DNA from: a virus
Reading direction: 5' to 3' (one strand)
Virus record (IMG/VR): IMGVR_UViG_3300028498_000076
Span: 1 to 36,626 of that record
Length of the DNA: 36,626 nucleotides
Program-made: the position numbers and the translations under genes
Notes under the pieces: model-generated
What the model was told of the DNA's origin: nothing
The model's input: the letters and a program-made list of their open reading frames with translations, nothing else
Databases searched by the model: none
Shown here: positions 13,866-22,402 of the stretch, piece after piece
Layout: each line of letters starts with the position of its first letter
Position numbering within the stretch: the stretch's first letter is position 1

Positions 13866-15442
13866 TGACCAAAAAAGAGACGCCGCCATTACTTGATGCC
13901 AATACTGATTTGGAAGCGCCAGCAGTACTGCTACCGTATCAACAAAAATGGATAGCAGACGAGTCACAGCTTAAGATCGCTGAGAAATCACGGCGTATTG
14001 GTCTGACTTGGGCAGAGGCTGCGGACTGTGCTTTGGTTGCGGCATCTGATAAAAAGTCAGGTGGGCAAAATGTCTACTATGTTGGCTATAACCAAGACAT
14101 GACAATGGAGTTTATTGAAGCCTGTGCAATGTGGGCGCGCTCGTTTAACTATGCCGCAAGTGAGATCGAGGAGGGCATCTTTGTCGATGAGGACGGCGAC
14201 AAAGAGATTAAGACTTATACCATCCGATTCCCTAAAGCCAAAAACCGTATCACGGCGCTATCAAGTCGCCCATCTAACTTACGTGGTAAGCAAGGCGTAG
14301 TCGTCATTGATGAGGCAGCATTCCATGAAGACTTGGCAGGACTCATTAAAGCGGCACTGGCACTACTTATCTGGGGCGGTAAAGTACGCATTATTTCAAC
14401 GCACAACGGTGATGAGAACGCTTTTAACGATCTAATCCAAGAAGTACGAGCGCTGAAACGTAGCGGCACAGTACACAAAACCACGTTTAAGGAAGCGGTA
14501 GAGCAAGGGTTATATAAGCGTGTCTGTCTGCGGTTGGGTAGAGATTATGATCCAGCCGAAGAAAATGAGTGGATGGCTGAGGTCTACAAATTCTACGGTG
14601 ATGATGCTGAAGAAGAGCTGGACGTTATCCCAGCGCAAGGCTCAGGACGCTGGCTGACAATGGGGCAGCTAGAAAAGCTACAAAATGATGAGCGGCAAGT
14701 AATTCGTTTTGTCGCGCCTAAAGAGTTTGAGCTGTGGACTGAGGACGCCCGTAACACCCATGTAGACAAGTGGTTAGAAGAAGTTGCCGACCCTGTATTG
14801 CTAACGCTAGACAAGACACACCCGCACTACTATGGACTTGATTTTGCCCGTCATCGTGATGCCTGTGTGATGTGGTGGCAAGCAGAGAGGCTAAACACAG
14901 GGCGCTACTGCCCATACGTGCTAGAGATGGAAAAGACGCCCTATAAGCAGCAAGAGCGCATCTGTATCCACGTGATTGAGCGTACCCCGCGATTTAATCA
15001 GGGCGCAAATGATGCCAGTGGTAACGGTGAGTATTTAGCCGAGGCTTTGCAGGTCAAGTTTGGGGCGCATCGCATCGATGCAGTAAAGCTTAGTGAAGGC
15101 TGGTATGCCGAGCATACACCACACTTTGGCGCGTGTCTGACCGATGGCACGATTGAAGATATGCCAGCAGATCGTGATATCCGCGATGATCATTTGCTAT
15201 TTACTAAAATTAAAGGCGTGGCACGAATACCTGCTAAACGTACCAATAGCAGTACTGGCAGTAAGCGCCACGGCGATAGTGGTATTGCTCACTTGCTTTG
15301 CGATTATGCGAGTAAATCGCCAACGCCTGAGCTGGATTGGACACCAGTGCCAATTGATAGATCAGAGATGCCACGCGGAATGCGTGATGTATTTGACAAG
15401 CTTGCATCGCTTAGTGGGTTTTTAAGTGCTGGTGGCTGGTAG
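13865..15442 (+). CDS. Large terminase subunit, Mu gp28-like
   Basis: This 525-aa packaging motor has an ATPase domain with a Walker A-like segment AEKSRRIGLTWAEA (39-52), Walker B GVVVIDEAAFHE (144-155, D149/E150) and coupling motif ISTHNGDENAF (177-187). The C-terminal RNase H-like nuclease starts near HYYGLDFARHRDACVMWW with D326 as first metal ligand. The arginine-rich non-canonical P-loop is normal for the Mu type. In Mu this enzyme packages by a headful mechanism from the left end, taking host DNA at both ends. Confidence 0.95.
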   Translation: MTKKETPPLLDANTDLEAPAVLLPYQQKWIADESQLKIAEKSRRIGLTWAEAADCALVAASDKKSGGQNVYYVGYNQDMTMEFIEACAMWARSFNYAASEIEEGIFVDEDGDKEIKTYTIRFPKAKNRITALSSRPSNLRGKQGVVVIDEAAFHEDLAGLIKAALALLIWGGKVRIISTHNGDENAFNDLIQEVRALKRSGTVHKTTFKEAVEQGLYKRVCLRLGRDYDPAEENEWMAEVYKFYGDDAEEELDVIPAQGSGRWLTMGQLEKLQNDERQVIRFVAPKEFELWTEDARNTHVDKWLEEVADPVLLTLDKTHPHYYGLDFARHRDACVMWWQAERLNTGRYCPYVLEMEKTPYKQQERICIHVIERTPRFNQGANDASGNGEYLAEALQVKFGAHRIDAVKLSEGWYAEHTPHFGACLTDGTIEDMPADRDIRDDHLLFTKIKGVARIPAKRTNSSTGSKRHGDSGIAHLLCDYASKSPTPELDWTPVPIDRSEMPRGMRDVFDKLASLSGFLSAGGW

Positions 15443-15476
15443 GTTTTGGTTAACAATATTATTTTAAGGACTTTTA

Positions 15477-17117
15477 ATGTCGTTTTATTCAGTACTAAAA
15501 CAGGCTGCTCCAGTCGCGCAAAAGCAGATCAAGCGGCTGCTCGGCTCACAAGTGCAAGCAGCTGATGACCGTGCCCATGTGTGGGAGCGTCCAGAGCTAA
15601 CGCACCCAGCGGTAGGACTAACACCTGCTAAGTTACATCAACTATTGACTGGTGCAGAATCAGGCAATATGAACGATATGCTGGCGCTATTTGAGGACAT
15701 GGAAGAGCGTGACAGTCATATCTTTGCCGAACTTGATAAGCGTAAGCGTAGCCTGCTGTCGCTGGACTGGTATATCAAGCCGCCAGCCGATGCAACCGCC
15801 GCTGAAAAGGAGCAAGCAGCGACTATTCAAACGCTTATGCACGCGATCAATGATTTTGATATTGTCATTAAAGATGCGCTAGATGCGATTGGCAAAGGCT
15901 TTAGCGGGCAAGAAATTAACTGGATACGCGATGGCAGCAAATGGTATGTCGAGTCGCTTGAGTTTGTCATACCACAACGCTTTGTAATTGCACCAGACAA
16001 TAAAACGCTGATGCTAGGCAACGGTATCGATGCGCCTGAGGCGCTGTGGGATCATGCGTTTTTAATGCACACGCACAAAGCCAAAAGCGGCTATCTGGTA
16101 CGGGGTGGACTGCACCGTATCCTTGCGTGGCCATACGTGTTTAAAAACTACTCAGTGCGTGATTTGGCTGAGTTTTTGGAAATTTATGGTCTACCTATGC
16201 GTCTAGGTACATATCCTGCTGGCGCTACCGAATCTGAGAAGTTCACCCTGCTACGTGCAGTAATGGAGATAGGGCACCGTGCTGCTGGTATTGTCCCGCA
16301 AGGTATGCAAATCGACTTTAAAGAAGCCGCCAAAGGCAATAGTGATCCGTTTGAGTCAATGATCAAGTGGTGTGAGCTGTCACAGTCTAAAGCGATTCTG
16401 GGCGGTACGCTGACTACTCAAAGCGATGGTAAATCTAGCACTAATGCGCTTGGTAACATTCATGAAGTCGCACGAATTGAAATACGTGATAGTGATGCTA
16501 AGCAGCTCGCAGCGTCTATAAGCCGCGACATTGTAGCTTCGATGATGCGGTTAAATTATCCGAGTGTTCATCCACGCCGCTACCCTAAGTTCGCGTTTGA
16601 TTTATCAGAGCCAGAAGATATCACAACCTTTAGTGAAGCTATCCCTAAACTGGCTGGCGTCAATGGTATGCGGATTGGTGCTGAATGGCTACACACTAAG
16701 CTAAGTATCCCGATGGCTGGTGAGGATGAGCCAATCTTAAGCGTGGGTAGCACTGCAACGCCTACCGCGCTTACTGCTGCACTGGCTGCGCATCGAGCTG
16801 CACTTGCCGCGCAAGCTGACCCTGTCAAGCGTGAGCACGCAAATATTGATACAGCAGAGCGCGGGATCGATAAGGCCACTACTGGTGACGATTGGGACAA
16901 TAATATTGCTGATATGAGTGCTAAGCTGGGACAAGCGATGGTCGATAAGCTATCGGCTGCAACAAGTTATGACGAAGCGCTGGCTCTATTGTCTAATGCT
17001 GAGCCAAATCAGGCAGTCGATGAGCTAGCGGCTAATCTTGAACAATATCTATGTGCTGCTGGTCTCTGGGGTGCATTGCATGAGCAACCGTTAGAATTGC
17101 CCGCTGGGGATGTGTAA
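15477..17117 (+). CDS. Portal protein, Mu gp29-like (DUF935)
   Basis: This 546-aa protein is the Mu-type portal, the dodecameric ring at the capsid vertex. Recognisable segments are DMLALFEDMEERDSHIFAEL near 63-82, KRKRSLLSLDWYIKPP, GFSGQEINW, and LAEFLEIYGLPMRLGTYP. The C-terminal ~130 residues are Ala-rich and helical. AAGGA lies 6 bases before the ATG. Position after terminase and before MuF is the Mu order. Confidence 0.92.
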   Translation: MSFYSVLKQAAPVAQKQIKRLLGSQVQAADDRAHVWERPELTHPAVGLTPAKLHQLLTGAESGNMNDMLALFEDMEERDSHIFAELDKRKRSLLSLDWYIKPPADATAAEKEQAATIQTLMHAINDFDIVIKDALDAIGKGFSGQEINWIRDGSKWYVESLEFVIPQRFVIAPDNKTLMLGNGIDAPEALWDHAFLMHTHKAKSGYLVRGGLHRILAWPYVFKNYSVRDLAEFLEIYGLPMRLGTYPAGATESEKFTLLRAVMEIGHRAAGIVPQGMQIDFKEAAKGNSDPFESMIKWCELSQSKAILGGTLTTQSDGKSSTNALGNIHEVARIEIRDSDAKQLAASISRDIVASMMRLNYPSVHPRRYPKFAFDLSEPEDITTFSEAIPKLAGVNGMRIGAEWLHTKLSIPMAGEDEPILSVGSTATPTALTAALAAHRAALAAQADPVKREHANIDTAERGIDKATTGDDWDNNIADMSAKLGQAMVDKLSAATSYDEALALLSNAEPNQAVDELAANLEQYLCAAGLWGALHEQPLELPAGDV

Positions 17118-18458
17118 ATGCCTGATTCTAACGTAACGCTGCAAAACCTGTTTGGTCGCCGTCCTGATGATGCTATCCAGTATCTACAAGACAAAAAGCC
17201 TCGTGCCAGTATTGACTATCTAGAAGTGCAAGGGCGTGCGCACGATCACGCCTTTGTCGTTGCTAAGATGACTGACATGGATATGCTAAAGCAAGTGCAG
17301 CAGTCACTGGTCGAAGCAATGGAAGGCGATATGTCATTTAAGCAATGGCAAGCGTCTATCGAGCCGATGCTTAAGGAAAAAGGTTGGTGGGGTAAAAAAG
17401 ATATGACGCTACCTGATGGTAGTGTCAAGCCAGTCCAGCTGGGTAGTGACCATCGATTAAAGCGTATATATGAAACCAATATCAATCAAGCGTATCACAA
17501 GGCGCGCCGACACGATGGTGACTACGATATATACCCCTATGCGATGTGGGTATCACGTGGAGATAACCGCGTACGTCCAAGTCACCAATCACTCAATGGG
17601 CAAATATTTCGTCGCGATGATCCTTACTACCAGTCTATCCGTCCGCGCTGTGCTTATGGCTGCCGCTGTGATGAGATATTACTGACTGCTGAGCAAGCCG
17701 CGCAGTATGGTGCGCTTGACGGCTATACGATATACGATGATATCAGCCAGTATGTGACCACTGAATCTGTCATCGTACAAGGCACTTATGGGGCTTATAC
17801 TGCACCTGTCAACGTCATGCGCTTGCCTAATATGCCCGTATACCGCACAGATGCGGGCTGGGTACATACAGGCGATGCGCTACCGATGCAGCCAATGCTT
17901 GATAAAGCGGGACAAGTACCAGCACTGCTAGGCGCTAATAGTATGCAAGCGGTACTTGGACGCGCGTCAGTGCTTAGCCGATTTAATGACGATGTAAAAA
18001 CGTGGGTCGATAGTGTTGATCCAACACGACCAAAAGGTGAGTTTCGACACGTTGGTGTAGTACGCCCTGAGTTTGTACAAAAACTAGCAGATGAAAAGGG
18101 ATTGGCGCTAGAAAATGCCGTTATTACTTTGCATGATCGAATTACGTTGCAGCATTTGGATCGGGCACATAAACGGCATGATCCCAGCTGGGTTGCAAAT
18201 ATTGTGCGTAACCTAACAGCGCCTCATAGTTTGTATTGGGACAATATAACCAACGCACCCGTACTGGTATTTGATACACCAGACATAAGCTACAAATTGA
18301 TTGTCAAAATGAACGAGAGGATAAAGGGGCGCGATGTAGTCGAAGCGAAGCAAAATTACATTGGCAATGTGATACGTACTATCTCGCTCGATACGGCTAG
18401 TAACTTGAACAATGGTACTAACTATACGCGTTTATTGAGCACGGTCGATAGTAAATAG
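17118..18458 (+). CDS. F: MuF-type minor head protein with a probable C-terminal toxin-like nuclease domain
   Basis: This 446-aa protein starts right after the portal stop. Residues about 50-200 are the Mu F/SPP1 gp7 head-morphogenesis domain: RIYETNINQAYHKARR, then AMWVSRGDNRVRPSHQSLNG and the Cys-containing RPRCAYGCRCD. The last ~140 residues (from about 307, GEFRHVGVV) look like a separate compact domain with QHLDRAHKRHDPSW (345-358) and a final NGTNYTRLLST. That layout resembles the Barnase/EndoU/ColicinE5/RelE-like nuclease modules known at the ends of MuF proteins. Head role is secure; the toxin-like assignment is inference without confirmed catalytic residues. Confidence 0.88.
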   Translation: MPDSNVTLQNLFGRRPDDAIQYLQDKKPRASIDYLEVQGRAHDHAFVVAKMTDMDMLKQVQQSLVEAMEGDMSFKQWQASIEPMLKEKGWWGKKDMTLPDGSVKPVQLGSDHRLKRIYETNINQAYHKARRHDGDYDIYPYAMWVSRGDNRVRPSHQSLNGQIFRRDDPYYQSIRPRCAYGCRCDEILLTAEQAAQYGALDGYTIYDDISQYVTTESVIVQGTYGAYTAPVNVMRLPNMPVYRTDAGWVHTGDALPMQPMLDKAGQVPALLGANSMQAVLGRASVLSRFNDDVKTWVDSVDPTRPKGEFRHVGVVRPEFVQKLADEKGLALENAVITLHDRITLQHLDRAHKRHDPSWVANIVRNLTAPHSLYWDNITNAPVLVFDTPDISYKLIVKMNERIKGRDVVEAKQNYIGNVIRTISLDTASNLNNGTNYTRLLSTVDSK

Positions 18459-18460
18459 AA

Positions 18461-18539
18461 GGCATTGGGTGGGAATTGAACCCACTACACACGGCTTAGT
18501 GATTATGCTGATAATCGCTAATGCAACCGTCCTCATACC
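18461..18539 (-). other. tRNA-like element, antisense, between F and G
   Basis: Read leftward, the 79 bases contain a textbook T-arm (GTGGG TTCAATT CCCAC, 18485-18469) followed by CCAATGC. A hairpin GATTAT/ATAATC (18516-18501) has CAG in its loop. CCAATGC can pair 6 of 7 with GCATTAG (18524-18518), making a 63-base tRNA shape, or more weakly with GGTATGA at 18539. A proper D-arm or U33 anticodon loop is missing, and no CCA is encoded. It is probably a decayed or mimic tRNA, or an RNA structure; not a functional tRNA by eye. Confidence 0.35.
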
Positions 18540-18608
18540 ATTATGAGTACCAATGCTATTGCTAGCGTAACGTCAATCGCTGTCAATATCAACAACTTAG
18601 AGCGATAT

Positions 18609-19091
18609 ATGACAATATCAACGATATTAATTACAGATGAGCTACAACGGGTACTCAACCAAGCAGCTCGGCAAACCAGTAATACTGCACCGCTTATGCG
18701 GACTATACGCGCGCAATTGCTCAGTCAGACGCAGCAAAACTTTCGGATGCAAGGGCGTCCAAAATGGCCAGCGTTATCTGATGTAACGATTAAAAACTAC
18801 GAACGTTTAGGTATTAGTACAGCGGGACTACTTAGGCGCTCTGATTCGCTATATAACAGCATACAAACCTTTAGTGATGCAACCAGTGCCACTATTAGCG
18901 CAGGTGGTGGTAATCAATCGGGCGCGTATGCTGCTATACAACAATGGGGCGGTATGGCAGGTCGAGGTCGTAAAGTTAAGATACCAGCACGTCCTTACAT
19001 ACCGATTGATATCAATGGCTACTTGCAGCCTGAAGCAGAAGCGGGTATCAATCAGGTGCTTATGGCGCACTTAAGGCGTAGTTTCAGATAA
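18609..19091 (+). CDS. G: gpG-like virion morphogenesis protein (tail completion)
   Basis: The product is 160 aa from ATG 18609, chosen because AGAG lies 6 bases upstream and the family begins with a strand like MTISTILITDEL. An in-frame ATG at 18543 would add 22 residues but lacks a Shine-Dalgarno sequence. Family features: RMQGRPKWPALSDVTIKNYE (W in the 'f...G..W..L' pattern), TAGLLRRSDSLYNSI, AAIQQWGG and PARPYIPI near the C-terminus, as in Mu gpG/P2 gpS-type proteins. These help join head and tail. Last gene of late operon 1; a terminator follows. Confidence 0.85.
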   Translation: MTISTILITDELQRVLNQAARQTSNTAPLMRTIRAQLLSQTQQNFRMQGRPKWPALSDVTIKNYERLGISTAGLLRRSDSLYNSIQTFSDATSATISAGGGNQSGAYAAIQQWGGMAGRGRKVKIPARPYIPIDINGYLQPEAEAGINQVLMAHLRRSFR

Positions 19092-19191
19092 TGCCTCAGA
19101 CATATAGTAAATGAATAGCGTTAGAGGGTCGTTAGATTTACGACTGTCAGGCGCAAAGGATAAAAGGCGGTGATTGCTCTACTTACAAATT

Positions 19192-19217
19192 AAACGCTCC
19201 TAAGAGGGCGTTTTTTT
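19192..19217 (+). terminator. Intrinsic terminator ending late operon 1
   Basis: AAACGCTC (19192-19199) pairs with GGGCGTTT (19206-19213) with one T-G wobble, and seven T residues run to 19217. It lies about 100 bases after the gpG stop and just before the second late promoter. The rest of the 288-base gap (19092-19379) holds no gene I support. Confidence 0.8.
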
Positions 19218-19232
19218 GTGCCCACTCAAAAA

Positions 19233-19278
19233 CTCGGAACTGTATCCCCTGAGAAATCAGATATTAATTTGCGATGAT
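19233..19278 (+). promoter_or_regulatory. Late promoter 2, activator site plus -10
   Basis: CTCGGAACT (19233-19241), N4, then CCCCTG. GATGAT starts 40 bases downstream (19273-19278), spacing identical to the elements at 11242 and 29051. Bases on either side are unrelated, so the match is not a simple duplicated block. It is expected to drive the protease-to-tape-measure operon with a leader of about 95 bases. Confidence 0.75.
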
Positions 19279-19379
19279 AAGTCTTTACTAAGCTGAACCT
19301 GTGCTAAGGGGGCGTTATGTAGTGCCGTTATCACCTAAAAAGACTGAGATCAATCAAGACAAATAGAGAATCAAACACT

Positions 19380-20477
19380 ATGTCAAAAATAGCCCCGCCA
19401 TACATTGCCGCACTATCACTGACTATTGCCAGCGCTGCTAGTACGCCTGAAGGATATTTTTTAGTATTCCCTGAAGGGGAGACGAGAAGCGGTGACGGCA
19501 GCGGGCGACCACACGAGTGCGACAGTTGGAAGCTTAACGCCAGTAATGGCTACCCGCTTGCAAGTCTATTAAACGCGCGCCCGACTGACATGGTCATCGA
19601 CTATGAGCATCAAACGCTATACACCGAGAAAAATGGTCAGCCAGCACCTGCTGCTGGTTGGTTGGCTGCGGGACAGTTTGAATATGTGGATGGCGTTGGA
19701 CTGTGCAACCGCGTACCAAGCTGGACGACCAGAGCGACACAAGCGATCGCTGGTCATGAGTACCGTTATAAGTCACCAGTCATTGCTTACGATACGGACG
19801 GTAATGTCACAAACGTAATGAACGTTGCTATCACAAATCAACCCGCATTGTTGACGCTTGATGAGCTGACCGCGCTATCTGCCAAATTTACCCTAAAACA
19901 AGATCAGGACAAATTTATGAACCCTTTACTTGCTTATGTTATTGCTGCGCTTGGACTCAAAGAGTCAACGACTGAAGATGAAGCCGTAACCGCTCTATCC
20001 GCGCAAGTCGATGACTTTAAAACTAAAGCCATTGATGCAAAAGTCACCATCGATACGGGCAAGCCATTGGCGGCATTGTCTAGTGTTTTTACTCATACTG
20101 TTGAGCCTGACCCTGCTAAGTACGTGCCAGTTGAGACGATGACTGAAACCGTCGCGGAACTAAACGCAAAAATCACAACCCTACAAGGCAATCAAGTCGA
20201 TCCTAATGCTGCGCTATTGACTGCTGCCCTGTCTGACGGGCGTTTATTGCCTGCACAAGAAAAATGGGCACAGTCATATGCCGCATCTGATCCTGCTGGC
20301 TTTAAAGCGTTTTTAGATAACGCGCCTGTCATCGCTGCACTTAATCAAAAGCAAACAACTGGTAAACCTGATCCTGTCGCGGGTGGCAAGATCACGGCAC
20401 TATCAGCTGAGCAAATCGAAGTTGCAAACGGTATGGGTATCTCGCACGCCGATATGATTGCGGAGCTTAACGCCTAA
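19380..20477 (+). CDS. I: Head maturation protease/scaffold, Mu gpI-like
   Basis: This 365-aa protein has an N-terminal protease domain (about 1-165): EGYFLVFPEGETRSGDGSGR, then WKLNASNGYPLASLLNARPT, MVIDYEHQTLY and YRYKSPVIAYD, followed by NVAITNQPAL. These are typical of the Mu I family, which trims scaffold and head proteins. The C-terminal half (from about 180) is Ala/Glu-rich and helical, as expected for scaffold. An internal start gives the scaffold alone (see 19917). First gene after late promoter 2. Confidence 0.9.
   Translation: MSKIAPPYIAALSLTIASAASTPEGYFLVFPEGETRSGDGSGRPHECDSWKLNASNGYPLASLLNARPTDMVIDYEHQTLYTEKNGQPAPAAGWLAAGQFEYVDGVGLCNRVPSWTTRATQAIAGHEYRYKSPVIAYDTDGNVTNVMNVAITNQPALLTLDELTALSAKFTLKQDQDKFMNPLLAYVIAALGLKESTTEDEAVTALSAQVDDFKTKAIDAKVTIDTGKPLAALSSVFTHTVEPDPAKYVPVETMTETVAELNAKITTLQGNQVDPNAALLTAALSDGRLLPAQEKWAQSYAASDPAGFKAFLDNAPVIAALNQKQTTGKPDPVAGGKITALSAEQIEVANGMGISHADMIAELNA
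19917..20477 (+). CDS. Z: Nested scaffold protein (Mu gpZ-like), in-frame internal start in I
   Basis: ATG at 19917 (M180 of gpI) is in frame and preceded by AGGA at 19906-19909, 7 bases away, an excellent internal ribosome site. The 186-aa product (MNPLLAYVIAALGLKE onward) is exactly the helical scaffold half without the protease. In Mu, gene Z is nested in I in the same way. The start is seen; translation from it is inferred. Confidence 0.7.
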   Translation: MNPLLAYVIAALGLKESTTEDEAVTALSAQVDDFKTKAIDAKVTIDTGKPLAALSSVFTHTVEPDPAKYVPVETMTETVAELNAKITTLQGNQVDPNAALLTAALSDGRLLPAQEKWAQSYAASDPAGFKAFLDNAPVIAALNQKQTTGKPDPVAGGKITALSAEQIEVANGMGISHADMIAELNA

Positions 20478-20519
20478 GTAGTTATTCCAAATTGCTAACT
20501 TAATTTAAAAGGACAAATC

Positions 20520-20942
20520 ATGCTAAATACACCATACCGCGATGGTATCTCATTGCCCTTAATGATTGCTGCTATCACCACTATCACTGAGGGTGAGCTG
20601 GTAGCGGTCAATAGTACGGGAGAGGCAGTGCCTGCGACTGATGCAGATGCCAAATACTTGATGGGTCGATCTGAAACGACTGCTAGCCCTGAAGCACCAG
20701 CGTCCAATAATACAATCGTGATCACGCGTAATCGTCAGTTTTTGCTTGCTAATGATGCGACAAATCCAGTCACTGCCGCTGATATCGGTACTACTGTGGT
20801 GCTGACCGCAAAAAATACCGTTGGCAAATTTACTGATGGTGATCCTGCGGCATTGGGTGTCGGTACGCTGATGGGTGTCGATTATAGCGGTAAGGCGTGG
20901 GTCGAGATTGGCGGTGCGCCTGTGGGTATGCTCGGCGCTTAA
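20520..20942 (+). CDS. Putative head decoration/stabilising protein
   Basis: This 140-aa, beta-rich protein is small-residue rich (GELVAVNSTGEAVPATDADA, TTVVLTAKNTVGKFTDGDPA, LMGVDYSGKAWVEIGG). It sits between protease/scaffold and major head gene. Proteins of this kind and place (DUF2190-like or lambda gpD-like) sit on the capsid surface. AAAGGA precedes the start. Family name not certain. Confidence 0.65.
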   Translation: MLNTPYRDGISLPLMIAAITTITEGELVAVNSTGEAVPATDADAKYLMGRSETTASPEAPASNNTIVITRNRQFLLANDATNPVTAADIGTTVVLTAKNTVGKFTDGDPAALGVGTLMGVDYSGKAWVEIGGAPVGMLGA

Positions 20943-20994
20943 TCCACACCGCGATACGAATGAATCAAATTAATACTAACATCAAGGACACGCT

Positions 20995-21903
20995 ATGAAC
21001 GTCAATGCACAAACGCTAAATGCTATCGCCGCTGGGCTTAAGAAAGTCTATAACGATACGTTTAATAAAACTGAGAGCTTTTATAAACAAGTGGCAATGG
21101 TCGTACCAAGCTCTAACTCACAAGAGACCTATGCATGGCTATCTAGAATGCCACGTATGCGCAAATGGATCGGTGACAAAGTCATCAATAAGTTATCCAA
21201 GCAAGGTTACAGCATCGTCAATGATGATTTTGAAGTCACCGTCGAAGTTAAGAAAAACGATATCGAAGACGATAATATTGGTCAATATAACAATATGTCA
21301 CAGCAAGCGGCGTGGTCTGCCAAGCAACTACCTGATGAGCTAATCGCGGAACTGATTAACGATGGTGATACGAATCTATGTTATGACGGCAAACCGTTTT
21401 TTAGTACACAACATCCTGTCACAGTTAAGGACAAAGATACTAAAGTTAGCAATGTGCTCAATAAAGCACTGTCTGCTGAGTCTGCCGCTGCTGCAAAAGC
21501 TAGCTATGGTGTTGCCCGTACCAAGATGCGTACGTACACCGATGAAGAAGGCCGTAGCCTAAAAATTAAGCCGAACTTACTTATCGTAGGAACGGACTTG
21601 GAAGATACGGCACGTACTCTATTGACTGCTGATAAGTTAGAAAACGGCGATCAAAATATCTACAAAGGCTCAGCCGAACTGTTAGTCATTAGTGATATTA
21701 AATCGGGCGAATGGTATCTACAAGATACTTCTATGCCAGTCAAAGCTTTGATTCTGCAAGAGCGTAAGAGGCCTGTATTTGTTTCTCAGACTGATTTGAA
21801 CGCGCCTGATGTATTTATGCGTGGCACATACAAGTTTGGTGCTGAAGCTCGCTATGGCGCAGGTTACGGCTTTTGGCAGTTGATGTTAAAAGGCTACGCA
21901 TAA
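20995..21903 (+). CDS. T: Major head protein, Mu gpT-like
   Basis: This 302-aa protein (Mu T is 305) matches across its length: NAQTLNAIAAGLKKVYNDTF at the start, then MVVPSSNSQETYAWLSRMPR, the GDKVINKLSKQGYSIVNDDF region, DTNLCYDGKPFFSTQHPV and LLIVGTDLEDTARTLL. It has an HK97-like capsid fold. AAGGA sits upstream. It forms the capsid shell around the Z scaffold. Confidence 0.95.
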   Translation: MNVNAQTLNAIAAGLKKVYNDTFNKTESFYKQVAMVVPSSNSQETYAWLSRMPRMRKWIGDKVINKLSKQGYSIVNDDFEVTVEVKKNDIEDDNIGQYNNMSQQAAWSAKQLPDELIAELINDGDTNLCYDGKPFFSTQHPVTVKDKDTKVSNVLNKALSAESAAAAKASYGVARTKMRTYTDEEGRSLKIKPNLLIVGTDLEDTARTLLTADKLENGDQNIYKGSAELLVISDIKSGEWYLQDTSMPVKALILQERKRPVFVSQTDLNAPDVFMRGTYKFGAEARYGAGYGFWQLMLKGYA

Positions 21904-21958
21904 ACGCTGACCTATAACATGAGCCTAACGCTGGATAGCTATTAACTAAGAGGTAACG

Positions 21959-22390
21959 ATGTCTACTTACGCAACAATAGAGTCAATGATTACGCGTTTT
22001 GGCAAAGAAGACTTAGTCGAAATCACCGACACCGAAGTGCCTTACACGGGCGAAATCAATGAGTCAAAGCTACAAGCGGCCATTATCTCTGCCAATTCAG
22101 AAGTAGATGCCTACCTTGCTAAGCAAATGAACGTACCTACGGTGCTAGGCTCACCCTTTGTCCAAATGATGGCGTGCGATGTCGCGCGCTATCACGTGGC
22201 ACTAGGTAACGCACGGGTCAGCGAGCGCGATGAAAAGCGTTATGACTTGGCAGTGAAAAACCTAAAAGCAGTTAATAAGGGAGAGATTGGAATTGGTGCT
22301 GGTACGGCTGAAACGAACGCAGCGCCGAGTATTAATCTTGCACAGATGACAAGCGGACGTCCAAGCGTGTTTGGCAACTCTCAATATTAA
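21959..22390 (+). CDS. Head-tail connector, Mu gp36-like (DUF1320)
   Basis: This 143-aa protein has the DUF1320 pattern: YATIESMITRFGKEDLVEIT at the N-terminus, then ESKLQAAIISANSEVDAYLA and MMACDVARYHVALG. These helical proteins form the adaptor ring below the portal. AGAGG lies upstream of the ATG. Confidence 0.88.
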   Translation: MSTYATIESMITRFGKEDLVEITDTEVPYTGEINESKLQAAIISANSEVDAYLAKQMNVPTVLGSPFVQMMACDVARYHVALGNARVSERDEKRYDLAVKNLKAVNKGEIGIGAGTAETNAAPSINLAQMTSGRPSVFGNSQY

Positions 22391-22402
22391 AAGGCAAAAA
22401 TC

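Noticed and set aside
18461-18539. Functional tRNA gene on the minus strand
   Set aside because: T-arm is good, but there is no canonical D-arm, the CAG loop has the wrong length without U33, the acceptor helix is imperfect and no CCA is encoded.
18543-18608. Longer start for gpG at 18543
   Set aside because: No Shine-Dalgarno sequence, and the family N-terminus matches the start at 18609; still possible.
19112-19174. 20-codon frame after gpG
   Set aside because: No ribosome site, no coupling and no recognisable sequence; it lies between the gpG stop and a terminator.
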